From Fragilaria crotonensis (Eukaryota > Bacillariophyta > Fragilariophyceae > Fragilariales > Fragilariaceae): a stretch of 64,000 nucleotides of DNA. The first letter of the stretch is position 1, and every line of letters starts with the position of its first letter. Below, one piece after another: positions 47,663-59,500 of this stretch. The stretch lies in contig JAKSYS010000260.1 of assembly GCA_022925895.1 (NCBI GenBank), positions 1 to 64,000 on the forward strand, written 5' to 3'. The position numbers were made by a program, and so were the translations under genes. The notes under the pieces are model-generated. The model was not told the DNA's origin. It worked only from the letters and a program-made list of their open reading frames with translations, and ran no database searches.

Positions 47663-50038
47663 CTATGCAGTTGCCATATCCTCCTCCTTCTTCTCGTCCA
47701 TATCTGCGGCCTCTGCCATGCCCATATGCTGAAAGTCAATGCAGCGCGCAGTGACGGGAGTGAGACCACCCACCACAGAAGAAGACTTTTTCGTCGTTTG
47801 GGGGGTCATCGCCGAAGTCGCTTGGATCGATTCCTCAGGACTCGGCTGTGTACTGTTGTCCGGCGACAAATCTCCTTCTTCTTCTTCGGAATCCGACGGG
47901 GGTTTCTCAAGTCGCGGAGTCGTGTCGAGAGTAGCGGGTAACTCACCAGTCTTTGGAGGTTTTCGTTCGACAGTTCCGACTCGAGTGCGTTTCACTTGAC
48001 GCATGTCATTTGGCGTCATTAGTCGGGCACCCTTTGTGTCCATGCGATCTTCCTCGGTGTCGTCAGACTCCTCCGAGCACTCGACATCATCGGCATCGTC
48101 GAATTGATGCTCCAACGGTGTTGGATGTGATTTGCGCTTGGGGGATTTGAATGGGACAGATGACTTGATTTTTTTGGGAGTCATAGGAGCCTCCGACACC
48201 TCTTGGAGTTCGGTCATGGCGTACGCTGCCATGAGAAGTGAGTCTACACCAATCGCAGCGGTGGAAGGGGGCATCGACGCATTCTTGGTGTGATCGTCGT
48301 CTGGCGATGATGACATTGTGCCCGAGGAACTATCCGTGAGAGAAGGAATCGACGCCGATATTGGTCGAGCCCCAAAAGCAGGCTCCTTAACCGGGCGTGC
48401 AGGTGATGAATGTTTTAAGAACGCCTGAAACATTAATGTGAGGATCCATTCCAGTTATAATTGAATCCGCCACCTTCTTATCAAACACGTACCAAATGTG
48501 TTGCTGCGTCTCTCATTTTGTGTTCCGAGTTAGGTGGAAGCGTTGCAGCGGTTTCTGCCACGGAATTGACTCTATTAACGTCTGTCGGAAAAGATCGAGG
48601 TGCAATGGCACTGTCTCCCTGATCACTACCAAAACCACCGGGTGGCATATTCTTGCAACCTACGCAACGACAGCTCCCGCTGCATTTGACACCCGCGTTG
48701 TAGCATTCGCAATACTTTTATTTGAGAGAATGAGGTTGTGTGAGAAATGGGACAGTGCTGCAGTGTAGGGCAGAGGCGAACGGCTTGCTATGAGAGTCTT
48801 ACCTTTTTGGTACAAAAGCTCTTGCGGCATTTGCATCCCAACCTGTGAGCAATCGCTTTGTCCGCTGGTTGGTGTATGGCTCTGGCTTCAGGCGTCTTTT
48901 TAAATTTGGTATCAAACGCCGAAGGATTGCGTGCCAGAATCGAGCGGATGGCGTCCTTTCGAGCCTGTTCGTGGACAGGGGTATTGTGGCAAATGAGACA
49001 TCTGCAGCTTACACCACACATGACGCTGGCACCAAAGCACACGCAATACAATTTGAGGCATTTTGTCTTTTTGCACGTGCATCCCATGATGGAAACGTCT
49101 TCCCTGCGATTGGAGTCAATCTGAGACGGAGACGTTGCTCCGTCTCGGCCCTCAACGGCTTTATACGCCATGGCATCGGCATCAACGGCTCGTGGCAAAA
49201 CGCTGCTGTGTGTCTGCGGTGGTTGGTGATACGTGTACGGTTTCTGCATCAGCTGCAATGGCTGAAGCGGTTGTTGTTGCTGTTGAGGCGGTGGTCCGTT
49301 CGATCCGAGCATGCCGAATGGTGCGATTTCGTCGTTCTGAGTCTCTCCATCTAACCTGCCTTCTGAACTATTCCTTTGTGCGCTGGTGTATGGACCTCCA
49401 TTATGATAGGTGCGATCGGCATTTGCCCAACTTTGCGATCTGGCAATAGTGTATGGAGAACCATACGGAGGGGGACGCTGACTCGGCGATCCAGGCCTTT
49501 GTGGAGGAGGATGAGAATCAAATCTTCCATCGGGATGAGAGGCATGCACAACGTGCTGAGGAGGAGGAGGCGGAGGAACTCCACCTGATGGGTACGAAGG
49601 AGGTTGCAATTGCTGGGCATAATGAACATACGACGAAGCTCGTGGTCGTTGAAACGGAGCCGTATTTGATTGCGTTGGCATAGCGCTTCTATCAAAGCGA
49701 GCATCTCTGTCATCTCGGTTGAGCATTAGCTCCTGCCCTGGAGCGGCAAATGGTTGTCGCAGAGGGTGTGGTGGATGCGGGTGTGTGTGTGGGGGCCCGT
49801 ACCCGGCGAATCTTTGAGGAGGAGGCCCAGGCCTGTGCCCTCTTCCTGGATAATGCGAATGCGGAAAGAAACTTGGACCAGGAGGTCCATGCTGAGGTCT
49901 CTGAGTCGGCGCAGGTGGCTGAGTTACTTGTTGAGTATTTGACTGAGACTGATTCTGAGACTGATTCTGAGACTGAGACGGCTGGTTATTCCCCTTAGCC
50001 ACGGCCTTTTCCCCTATTTGGTTCACCTTACTCTGCAT
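47663..50038 (-). CDS. CXC/tesmin-domain (TSO1/LIN54-like, CPP family) DNA-binding protein
   Basis: Complement of exons 48803-50038, 48493-48714 and 47663-48424 (introns 88 and 68 bp, donors GTAAGA and GTACGT, both phase 0) gives 739 residues. Residues 1-315 are low-complexity Gln/Pro/His-rich with poly-Pro and poly-Gln runs. Two Cys-rich CXC repeats follow: CTCKKTKC...CRCLIC at 320-350 and CKCRKSFCTKKYCEC...CRCVGCKN at about 402-436, the second cut by intron 1. The linker RNPSAF (370-375) is the classic signature between the two repeats. The C-terminal third is acidic with SPKRK and TPKK motifs that suit CDK sites and nuclear import. Family role: binds CHR-type TTTGAA-like promoter elements in cell-cycle gene control (DREAM/MuvB complex). 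Specific targets here are inference. Confidence 0.92.
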
Positions 50039-51042
50039 CGTATCCGCTTATTTGCGTACACCAAGGCTCGCAAGCGTCGAAGATCAAAACCAAAGAGTTG
50101 TAACCAGATAGTCTAGTCGATGGTACTTGTCGTATAGAACAATCAATGTTTAGCTCCGTCCCTTTCTCATGAGGCACGAGACTACTCTGTATTTCGACCT
50201 GTAAAACACACACAGCACACAGCCCTTTATTCCTACCTGCGTCGAACGCAGAGTTTCCAGCCTCTCGCACTCTTCAAAATTCAAATCCAAAATGGTAAAG
50301 CAACTCCTCCTCGGAAATCCATGTGCTTTCCAACAGCGGAATCACTATTCCCTTACGTAACTGCAGCGGCCATATCGTTGTTAACGTTTCTTCAACGGCT
50401 AACGCCCCTCCCTCCACCTTGTCACACAAAAACCCCAACGGTGCTGGCGAAACGGCGACCACAACGACTGGTGCTGTGTTTGTGACCGGAATTCATAGTT
50501 CCGACTGACACACGGACAAAGTCAAAAATTCAAATTTGGATCGTGGCAGAGTATCCCATCATTGGTTTGTGTGTGGGTCTGTATTGGTACTGGTAGTACA
50601 CGTACAAGGGGTACTAGTACTCGAAGCTCGCAGTAGTATTGTACTCCAGTACTCAAGGACAACACTAAAGACATTATACGTCATCGGTTGGAGGAGCATT
50701 CCATAGACTATGTAGACTACTCTAGAGTCTAGAGTAGTATAGACTCTATAGCTGCTAAAGACCAAATAAGGATGAAAACCTACCGCGGTAGACGAGCGAA
50801 GGTCAAAACTCTTCTGCTGGCATCGTTCTTGGAGCATGTTGTGACCTACAAAATGCTTAGTTGTATGCTTGCCGTTGACCGTAAGTCCTATACGCCGAGT
50901 ACTGGATGGCATGTGGTACGTCAAAGACGTCTTAACCCTTCATGATACGAACTACGGATAGTCAACCCGAGTATTGGTGTTTATAGCCGATTCTGTTAGC
51001 ATTAGAGCATAGCCCCCGCTCGTCATCAACTCCGTCCTAATG
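50039..51042. other. Spacer between CXC gene and CPSF1
   Basis: About 1 kb, no supported gene. It contains GTAC palindromes at 50585-50665 and a 23-bp palindrome (50716-50738). It holds the CXC promoter and the CPSF1 3' end. Confidence 0.5.
50716..50738. repeat. 23-bp palindrome
   Basis: Eleven-base perfect arms (ACTACTCTAGA and complement) around one central G. Probably part of the same simple palindrome-rich spacer chemistry. Confidence 0.75.
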
Positions 51043-54000
51043 CTAGATTACCATACTAGAACACCGCAATTCGACTAGATTGTCCATGATGAGTTCCACA
51101 GTTGAACCGATAGCACTTGCCAAATCCTCTTGATCGGCGGTAGGCAAGTCGCAGAACTGGATCACCAGATCGCCATCAATGACACCCTTGCGTCTGTCGT
51201 TGCTGCGGCATCCACCGCGCCGAGGACTTCTCCGATACAGTCTCCAGGCGCGTGCGTTCAAGGCGCAATCCGACTCCAACGCATTGGCCAGAACGGATTG
51301 CAGGGCGGCAAGTCGCCAATAGTCGGGCTCGTTCAGTGGCAAGATCGTGCCGAACCCGCCATCAGACGTTCCAAAGTGGACGCCCAGTCGTTGGTCGTCG
51401 TCGCCTCGTCCATACAGCGCATCTTGAGATTTTAATGCCGCCATTGTGCTCGAAGGCGTCGCTGAGTTCACCAAAATGCTGGACCGGCAAAAATGGTTCT
51501 CCAAGGAAACAGTCTGACCACCCAAGTGAACGTCGGCGCGACACACGAGTTTGTTACCTCCTCTCGCCGCCGCGTCACCCGGTGCATACTGGAAAAATTG
51601 AAGGTTCTCGCGATCGTCGTGACACACAAACGTCATGGCTGCTCCGCGACTCATCAATCCAGCCGCAAACACAGCAATGGGCTCGTAGTCCTTCGCTAAC
51701 AGGGTAAGTGATTTATCCGATTCTCTCCACACTAAGAAGTAGAGAGAATCGTACGCGTCGCTCAGAATGAAGAAATTCTTGAACAGCTTAATGTCCAGGA
51801 TTTGCATCGTGGCGCGGAAGAAACCAACCTGGGTGAGCTTTCCCATACCCCATTGTTCGACGTTGACGTCGGCACCCGTCCCCATGACAAGGCGGCTCTT
51901 GCCCTCAACCGTCAGACAACTGAGAGTTGTAATCGGGCCATTCAAAATATCTTTTTCGTACACAACGGACAGCACAGCTACCTGTCCTAACGCTGCTGCA
52001 GCCTCATCTCTCGTCACTTGGAAGAGCCGAACGCGACCTTTTGCGCTGACATCTTCTCCGTCGCCGTCCACAATACCTGTACCAACCGCCACAAAAAGAC
52101 TGTCGACACCAACATTGTCGCCAATGGCAGAATTACTTCCAAGCTCAATACTGAGCTCCGTCAAGTACATGACATTCATTACCAACCCATGCTCGAACTC
52201 CCCCAGTTCGTATGAGTCAACGACATTCCAACTGTTTGCAGCATCAACAATCCACAGAGAGTATGCGCTATTTCGAATGGGAGGAGCACCGCCCAAGGAA
52301 GAGTCGACATCAAAACAATCTTCCCGCTCAATTTCCTCCACCCACTCCTGTTCCATATCAAAGCCGCCCAAGTCAGCTTCGACTTGGCGCTTGATCTTGG
52401 CATCTTGCCTCTCGTCCTTCCTACGCTGTCGCTCTTCCGGTGACAAACCATCGTCATTAAGGTTGCTCTGGTCGGCTTCAATTTCACGGGAGATCAGTAC
52501 GGCATAGAGAGGGTGGTCGTTGGTGGAAACGTCGGCATCGTTGATGAATTGAACTCGGTGGACTGTAACTCCCATGGGGATCTTTTCCACGCAATAGCCC
52601 CCGCCAGGCATGAGTCCCAGCGGAGGAAAGAAGCTGGAAATACCCTTGAAGATGGTGATCCGCTGACTCCCGACCCGACCAATACGTTCATGAAGAGTCA
52701 TGAAACCAGAAGAACCCGAGCTCGATGACTTGACACCTGTACAAAAGCCGGATACCGGTCGTGATTTTCCTCCTCCTGGAGCGACATGTCTGGATCGATG
52801 ACTCAGTGCTACAAGAGATCGCCTTTCGGTCAGAAACCACATTGGCCTCGCAGTCGCTGCGAATAGCCCGCTTTGACCCGATATGTCGTCAAAACGGGAG
52901 AGCTGATTGTGGCAAAATAAATTTGCATTCACAACACTGTCGTCAATTGCGTCTGGGGGTAAGATATTTTTCCGTCGGAGCTTTGCGCGGTGTTCCGATA
53001 GTTTCTTACTCGGACGAGAAGGAAGACGAACTGAGACACGCACCAGATCTCCGCCCTTCACTTTGTACAGTTGGACGTCGCCTAGGTTGGTACTGACAGC
53101 TAAGAAGTGATCTTGCACGCCACCTTGGAGCCCGGCGGAAAAGAATCGAATTTCCCGAGAATAAACCTTGTGCATTTTGGGGCGACGTGGATGCTGTACG
53201 GCGGAAGGGGACAGCTTTGCCACTCCTTGACCACATCCTACAGCTTCCCAAACCGGCACCTCAAGGTCGTCGATCTTGAAGATCTGTAGCTGGGCGTTTT
53301 GGCGCGACACAGCGACAAAAACGGATTCTGGCGCGACGTCAGAAGGCGAATCACGAGCTACAGTATCCGATACGCTGTTAACCGCATTCTTCTCCGCATC
53401 AAAGCCTTGATAAAGCTCGCGATCTTCGTCATCAAGATCATCCAGCATCCGTCCTCCAGTCATATGCAGACTGCTTTCCGAAAAATTCCGGTCCTGATTA
53501 AACACAGTGCTGGGAGCCTTGAAGACATCGATTGCAGTGACTCGATCACTCTCGTAGAAGACCTCCTCGTCATCGTCGTCTGTTGCAACCAAGCTCGACG
53601 TTCCTTCGATAATTCTTTCTTCAACCTCTCCTTCGCTATCAATGACATAAACTATGGCACAGCCCATGGACCAGACAGTCCCAAACACGGCACCCTGGTT
53701 CAGTTTTTGAAAAGGGGAGCATTGTACCAGAGTGCTTGGAAATCCGGTTGAGAGGATTTGATTGGAAATTGTCTTCAACTGTCCACCCTCGTCGTTGTAC
53801 GTCGCAAGGACGTAGCCTCCTTCACCATTGAGGAGTCGAACGACAACGCAGAAGTAGCTGCTATTAAGCGCCGCGGCCGCAAGGAGTTGTGACTTGGTAA
53901 AGATAAAGGACGGATCGCTGGTGTTCTCGTCGGTATCCATTTGCGTGCCGTCTGATTTATACCAAGTAGCCAAATCCACCTGCGTCATCTCAAGACTATT

Positions 54001-56013
54001 ATCATTGCACTCGATGCGGAGGACGTTGATTCCAGCCCCTTCGTCCTTCGGAAACATGCCCAGCAGGACGAGACCACCGATGCAGAAGACTGATTCCACG
54101 TTCAAGCAATCCTCTTCGACAAGAATTGACCGGTCATCGCTGCCGGGAGCAGTCACCAGAGCGAGGCCGCCACTCGAGCCGTGGCCACAGGGCATGATTT
54201 TTGCAATCGTACCGAGGGATGCTGTGCTAGCTCCCGGCATGGCAGCAAAATTCGCAGACGCGGTCCGGTCAGTGGAGCCACGCAGGGGACCTTCGCAACC
54301 AGGGCCCAGCGGACCAATGCCTGTCAAGGAATCCAAAGCATTCAATGAACGAATGACAGACATTCGGGTCAATTTGGCGCGCTTGTTTCTGGTGCGACGC
54401 CTACTACCTGACACTTCCTCGCTTTCTTCATCGCTGGGAGGAATAACATCCGGGAGAGCCTTTTCGATCTCGGAAGCCTCGTCATTGACATCATCAGGAG
54501 CATAAAGAGCGTCTTCCTCGCTTCGAAGGATCATTTCGTATTCATCAACAGCGTGTGCCGGTTCATCCGATTGCTCGTCTTCTTGCTTGATCGCTCCCTG
54601 AATGATGACATTGCCTTTTCCTTGCATCGCATCGACAAGCTCGACGTTACCCTCAAGAGTATATCCCAGAAGCGACGAATCCCCCAAGCGGCTTCCGCAG
54701 AAAACAAGGCCCACGCTGACACCCAAGACTTTTGCCGGCAAGAGTTTGTCCAGGGCACCCGCGTCGCCGAGGGGTAGAACCAAAAGCGATGCGATTTGCC
54801 CAAGACTTCCCAGAGTTTGTCCGACAGGAATCATACTCCAATTTTCATGTAGTTGCTGGAGCAAATAGACAGCTCCGTGCCTTAAGACGACTAATCCCAA
54901 ACTATCTGATATCATGGCAACACGAGCCCCATCCAATTGGACTGCTAGCTTCGGAAGTGGCCAAGGATTTGGACTGAGATGAAGCCCGGCAGAGGTGGCA
55001 CCAGCCCATCCATTTACCGCCAAAGCTCCCTGTGCGCTGATTCGGCCACCGTTGCTGATGGAGAAAATAGAGTTGGTACACACAACCAAACAGCCTGTTG
55101 TACCCGTGGGTCTCAAAAATTGAGCATCGGCTGGGACTGTCACGGACCACAAGACAGCGGCCTGATGGTGCGGCACCGTGACGCTCATTGCGGTAACTTG
55201 ACAGCTTCCTGACGAGGTTGCCAATCGACCACTCCAAGGCTGACCAGCCGGTGCGTGAAGGAGGACTAATGTGGGTTCGAGGTATCCTGGAAGGAAACAG
55301 GCGCTCCAAATGTCACCGTAGCCATGAGCGATTGTTTGCTGGTATGCAGATATGTTTGGCGTGGCCGCTGCTGCAGCGGCAGCCGTCGCGTTCTTTTGAA
55401 AATTGATAGGCAAAGCCAACGTTGACAGCGGTAATAAGAAGGGTTCACTTGCATGCCAGGCGTTGGCAGCAAAATGCAAGGCAACTGCAGCCACGGCAAC
55501 GCCTCCTCCCAAAATAATTGCCACAGTCTTATCAGGGCCATCTCCTCGATCCAACACAGTCGCGATTAAATCCTGCTCTAAAGGGGTGACTGATCCCACA
55601 CAGGCATCCATGAGCGCGGGCGTCAAATCCAACAAGGAAGTTGCCAATAGGAGCTGGGAACGACTCGCCATAACATCGGATGCTGGTTCTTGAAGTGAAC
55701 ACACTGCAAGGCGTGGGTGCCCGTCAAAGCCGATAAGTAAGGAATCCGCACCTGATGGTGATTTAAGTGTCTCCAAAAACACAATCGTGCCAGCTAAATG
55801 CGAAAAGGTTTCCGTCAATTCCAATCTTGCTGTGTCGGTCGATATTGTGTAAATGCACAGTGTTGACGCTTGGGCTGTAATCAAGTTTGGCAGTTCATTT
55901 TTGTTCGCCGTAATATGAGCCCATGTCGAGTACTCAGCCCCTTGGTTTGAATCAAAGACTGACAAGAGACAGGGGTGCACAGGACGTGCTGATGGCAACG
56001 CTTTGCGTGACAT
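51043..56013 (-). CDS. CPSF1: Cleavage and polyadenylation specificity factor subunit 1 (CPSF160)
   Basis: One uninterrupted minus-strand frame of 1656 codons from the ATG at 56011-56013. The layout matches CPSF160/DDB1-type triple beta-propeller proteins: N-terminal propeller (from residue 1, LTETFSHLAG...SLLIGFDGHPRLAVCSL), middle propellers, and a C-terminal CPSF_A domain with VVDSYELGEFEHGLVMNVMY, KGRVRLFQV, FFRATMQILDIKLFKNFFI, SLYFLVWRES and CHDDRENLQFFQY. Between propellers sits an acidic insert (about 470-540) followed by RRRTRNKRAKL, a likely nuclear localisation signal. Length exceeds human CPSF1 (1443) mainly through such inserts. Role: scaffold of the mPSF that recognises the polyadenylation signal. 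The start lies 527 bp from the divergent ROD gene. Confidence 0.93.
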   Translation of the reverse strand: MSRKALPSARPVHPCLLSVFDSNQGAEYSTWAHITANKNELPNLITAQASTLCIYTISTDTARLELTETFSHLAGTIVFLETLKSPSGADSLLIGFDGHPRLAVCSLQEPASDVMASRSQLLLATSLLDLTPALMDACVGSVTPLEQDLIATVLDRGDGPDKTVAIILGGGVAVAAVALHFAANAWHASEPFLLPLSTLALPINFQKNATAAAAAAATPNISAYQQTIAHGYGDIWSACFLPGYLEPTLVLLHAPAGQPWSGRLATSSGSCQVTAMSVTVPHHQAAVLWSVTVPADAQFLRPTGTTGCLVVCTNSIFSISNGGRISAQGALAVNGWAGATSAGLHLSPNPWPLPKLAVQLDGARVAMISDSLGLVVLRHGAVYLLQQLHENWSMIPVGQTLGSLGQIASLLVLPLGDAGALDKLLPAKVLGVSVGLVFCGSRLGDSSLLGYTLEGNVELVDAMQGKGNVIIQGAIKQEDEQSDEPAHAVDEYEMILRSEEDALYAPDDVNDEASEIEKALPDVIPPSDEESEEVSGSRRRTRNKRAKLTRMSVIRSLNALDSLTGIGPLGPGCEGPLRGSTDRTASANFAAMPGASTASLGTIAKIMPCGHGSSGGLALVTAPGSDDRSILVEEDCLNVESVFCIGGLVLLGMFPKDEGAGINVLRIECNDNSLEMTQVDLATWYKSDGTQMDTDENTSDPSFIFTKSQLLAAAALNSSYFCVVVRLLNGEGGYVLATYNDEGGQLKTISNQILSTGFPSTLVQCSPFQKLNQGAVFGTVWSMGCAIVYVIDSEGEVEERIIEGTSSLVATDDDDEEVFYESDRVTAIDVFKAPSTVFNQDRNFSESSLHMTGGRMLDDLDDEDRELYQGFDAEKNAVNSVSDTVARDSPSDVAPESVFVAVSRQNAQLQIFKIDDLEVPVWEAVGCGQGVAKLSPSAVQHPRRPKMHKVYSREIRFFSAGLQGGVQDHFLAVSTNLGDVQLYKVKGGDLVRVSVRLPSRPSKKLSEHRAKLRRKNILPPDAIDDSVVNANLFCHNQLSRFDDISGQSGLFAATARPMWFLTERRSLVALSHRSRHVAPGGGKSRPVSGFCTGVKSSSSGSSGFMTLHERIGRVGSQRITIFKGISSFFPPLGLMPGGGYCVEKIPMGVTVHRVQFINDADVSTNDHPLYAVLISREIEADQSNLNDDGLSPEERQRRKDERQDAKIKRQVEADLGGFDMEQEWVEEIEREDCFDVDSSLGGAPPIRNSAYSLWIVDAANSWNVVDSYELGEFEHGLVMNVMYLTELSIELGSNSAIGDNVGVDSLFVAVGTGIVDGDGEDVSAKGRVRLFQVTRDEAAAALGQVAVLSVVYEKDILNGPITTLSCLTVEGKSRLVMGTGADVNVEQWGMGKLTQVGFFRATMQILDIKLFKNFFILSDAYDSLYFLVWRESDKSLTLLAKDYEPIAVFAAGLMSRGAAMTFVCHDDRENLQFFQYAPGDAAARGGNKLVCRADVHLGGQTVSLENHFCRSSILVNSATPSSTMAALKSQDALYGRGDDDQRLGVHFGTSDGGFGTILPLNEPDYWRLAALQSVLANALESDCALNARAWRLYRRSPRRGGCRSNDRRKGVIDGDLVIQFCDLPTADQEDLASAIGSTVELIMDNLVELRCSSMVI

Positions 56014-56540
56014 GGTCTGAAGATCTTAATGCTTCCGATGTTACAGAGAAGGTTGCAGGTGAAGTGCTTGCGGAGTGGAGCGCGCTGCGTGCGGAGGGTG
56101 GACTGACGGAACCCATACCGGTATTCTACTATACCGGTAGAGTACAGGACTCGTACATGGACTCTTGGACACGTGCACCGTTCTGTACTGGGAAATGTGA
56201 ATGTTACTGCGAAAGATCACTGTTGTTGTTGTACAAGTATTTCAAGTACTACAGTAAGTGTAGATTGATCCTACGGGTAGCGGAGTAGAGTTGGACCACT
56301 GCCTTGCCAACAGTAGTCCAGTACTCGTAGCTCGTAGCCACTTTGAGCTGAAGTAGAGACGGGACTGTGTACTGATGTCGTCCAACGTACCGGTCAACAG
56401 GACGAGTACTGTACTTCATACAAAACATATATAAATTACTCGATGCTGCATGTTTTGAATTCTGAATTCAAATCTCGGCGTGCGAGACTCGAGAAAAGCG
56501 CAACGACAGTGAACATCATACTGTCCAACTCCATTGCATC
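56014..56540. promoter_or_regulatory. Putative bidirectional promoter region CPSF1/ROD
   Basis: The 527 bp between two divergent start codons must contain both promoters. It is rich in GTAC palindromes (TACCGGTA at about 56147, several AGTACT sites to 56415). No TATA box can be assigned with confidence. That it acts as a single bidirectional promoter is inference from the layout. Confidence 0.4.
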
Positions 56541-59500
56541 ATGTCGATGGCCTCGACGTCGTCGTCTTCCACGATGCGGCTGTTGCATCTTCCTAACGAC
56601 GAAAAAGAAAACCTATGGGACAGCACTCACGTCGATGGGACGGAGGAGAGCCTTTTGTGTTCACACGCCATGGCGCAGGGGAAAACGGTCTACGGAACCA
56701 CTACGGCGTCGGAAGGGGAAGATTGGATTTCCTGGCGAACGACCTTGGATCATCCCGTCGGCCAACTTTGTTCAAATGACGACGGAAGTATTGTGGTTGC
56801 ATCAACTACGGCAGGGACAGTGTCGTTACTTGCTGGGAAAGATGGAACCTTACTTGCAACTCGTATGGTTAGCAAGAGCCAGGGCGTGGCAAATGTTGTC
56901 TTTTCTTCGTCGTCTGGGAACGACGCGTTATCGATTGTCGTCCCTGACCTTTCTCAGACGATCACTCAAATTGTGCTGGTATCCAACATTGATGGTCCCG
57001 CCTTAAACAGCGAGGAAACGGTGACAGAAGCGACAAGAAGTATGGCGATTGACGCACTGTCCTTTCCATTGTCGAACGTCGTTCACATCAAAGCTGTTCA
57101 TCACGGAAGCGGATTGCGTTTCGCACTTGTCACAACGGAAGGGAACTTATTTTTCTTTTATTACGCGAACAAACAAGTGACATTGGTTGGGAAATCTGAC
57201 CTTGCCGTACAAGTCGGTGCTGGATTGAGGGTTCAGCGTCATGCGCCGACCAACACTACATACTTTGTCTTCAGCACCGCAAAAAAGAAGGGCATATCCT
57301 CGATAGTCTGGCTTGAGACTTCCCAGCTGACCGCTGTTTGTGAAATTGCCTTGAAAAACAAGGTTATCGCACTTGAGCCGCTGCGAAGCTGTTCGTGTCA
57401 GTCTGCCATGGCATTGGCCGTCGCTACCAAGGACGTCATCCAAGTGGTGCAAGCCTGCGTTGATGAAACTATGGGACTGACCATTCTCCAAAGGGTGCAA
57501 GTTGTTTATCAAATTCCAATGACTGGCAGAACGATCTCCTCCATTGCCATGCCTTATGCCTTTCGATTCATAGGTCAGGGAGACATGATTCGAGAATTCA
57601 AGCCATCACCGTTTGCCGGCCGGATTCGACTCCTTTTGCAGCAAGATCGATTTGACGAGGCTATGGATGTTGTCCAAGAATTAGTCGCTGCTGATCAAGA
57701 CTATTCTGACTTTCATCCGTCCGAACTCCACCTTCGGAGACTCCAACACGTGTTGAAAAACCAAGTCACGGCCGACACCATGGGTATTGCACAATCCTGC
57801 TTGCAGCAGCTGGTGCGACTGGATGGCAGTATGTTGGCGGTCGATAACCTCTTGTGTGCAGCCGATGATATCCTACAGTGGCATGCTCCGTCGATCGCCT
57901 CCTATCGACTTGCACTTTCGAGCATGTCGCAAACTCTTGGTTGTGCTGAAGCACCACCGGCGGTGAGCGATCGACTTCACAGCAAGCAGCTACAGCTAGA
58001 CAGCGCCAGTGAAGCGATGGAAGCTCTCTTGGCGCTTCTTGGCAATGAAGATGCTCCAATAGAAGGTCCATTTCTGCAAGTCCGAAACATGTCGGATTTG
58101 TTGAAAACCATACTCTCAGAAGGCCTGTATGGAGCCGCCTTCACGCTGCACCAGTCGATCAAGACATTGACACCGGAGACCATTGTGTCTGCGATTGTTT
58201 CCCTGCCCCCAGGAGCCGCCATAGATCCACGACACTACATCCCGCTCCTCGAATCTGGAATATTGGGCCTCAGTGTCAAACATGGCCTCTTGCCAACGAT
58301 AAATGCCTGGGCATGTCAAACTGCCAATGCTTTAGTGCCTGATCTGAAGTCAGCCATATACTTGTTACAACATGTGCACAACGCAATGATCCAGCTGCAC
58401 GCACGCATTTTTTCAAGCTTTGCCTCCTTTTGTCCGTTTGTAGATGCCAGTCCTCGGATCTCATCTCCTCGAAATACTGATGCATCCATCAGCTTTCGCT
58501 CTGGTGATTCTACGTCATGTCCACCCAGCAAGAAGAAAACCAACTTTGAACAACCAGTCCCAACTATACTCGAACTGGGTAAGCTCAAGGGGGGTGCTAT
58601 CAAAAGCCACCGACTGGCACTTCACGAGGACGATGATGACTGTGAAGATATTGAAGTCAAACTACGCCATGCCCAGCTGTTGTGCAAGGCCGGCGACTTG
58701 GGACTGGCGACTGGAGATCTGCGACACTTCGTTAGAAGAGGAGGTGCAATGTTTCTAGCTCGAGAACTAGTGCAACTCTTTTCACGCAAGGCAACGACTC
58801 CTGAATCGCGAATCGAACTACTTCAGTCCAAGGTTATGCCCTTTTGTGTCGAATCGGAAGTTAGTTTCGACGAGGTTTTGGTCTGCTATGGTGAGGAGAT
58901 TTGTGAATCAAAGCAAATGAGTCTTTCTATGGTCTCAGAAGCCTCGTCGTTGGCGCGGTGCTGCGTTGGTGACAGTGCGAAATGCAGAATTACCCTCACC
59001 GTTTTGCGCGCAGCTCTCCTATGTGGAGCAGCGACCCCTTGCTTGGCAGCGCTCTCTTGTGATGCCATTCAGTGGGCTGGCGGCGACCTAACCATGCGTT
59101 CGGAGTTGACAGAAGCGAGTCGTCTTCTGGTCATTAGCAGCATCGTCGTCACATATTGCGGCAAGGATGCGGCCCTGGAGCTCTTTCGAGTTGACAATCC
59201 CTCGCATGCAAGCAAGCTTTTGGCGCATGTCTGCCGACACATATCTCACCCGGAAGCGCTCGCTGATGCCTTGAAGCTCTGCGACGCCTTCGCACATCTG
59301 ACTAAGGAGCATGCTTCTATTCAGATGTTGGAAGTATCCATTCTTTCTGGGTCAGTCGATTCTTGTTCGAACGTCATGGCTGCCATCTTTACCAAGGACA
59401 TGAGTGTGGCGCAGTCAATTTGGGAGAGAGGCCTTGAATTCTGTTCCATCCTGATGCTCGATAAATGCGAAACTTTGCGATCTTCAAACTTTCGTCCCGT

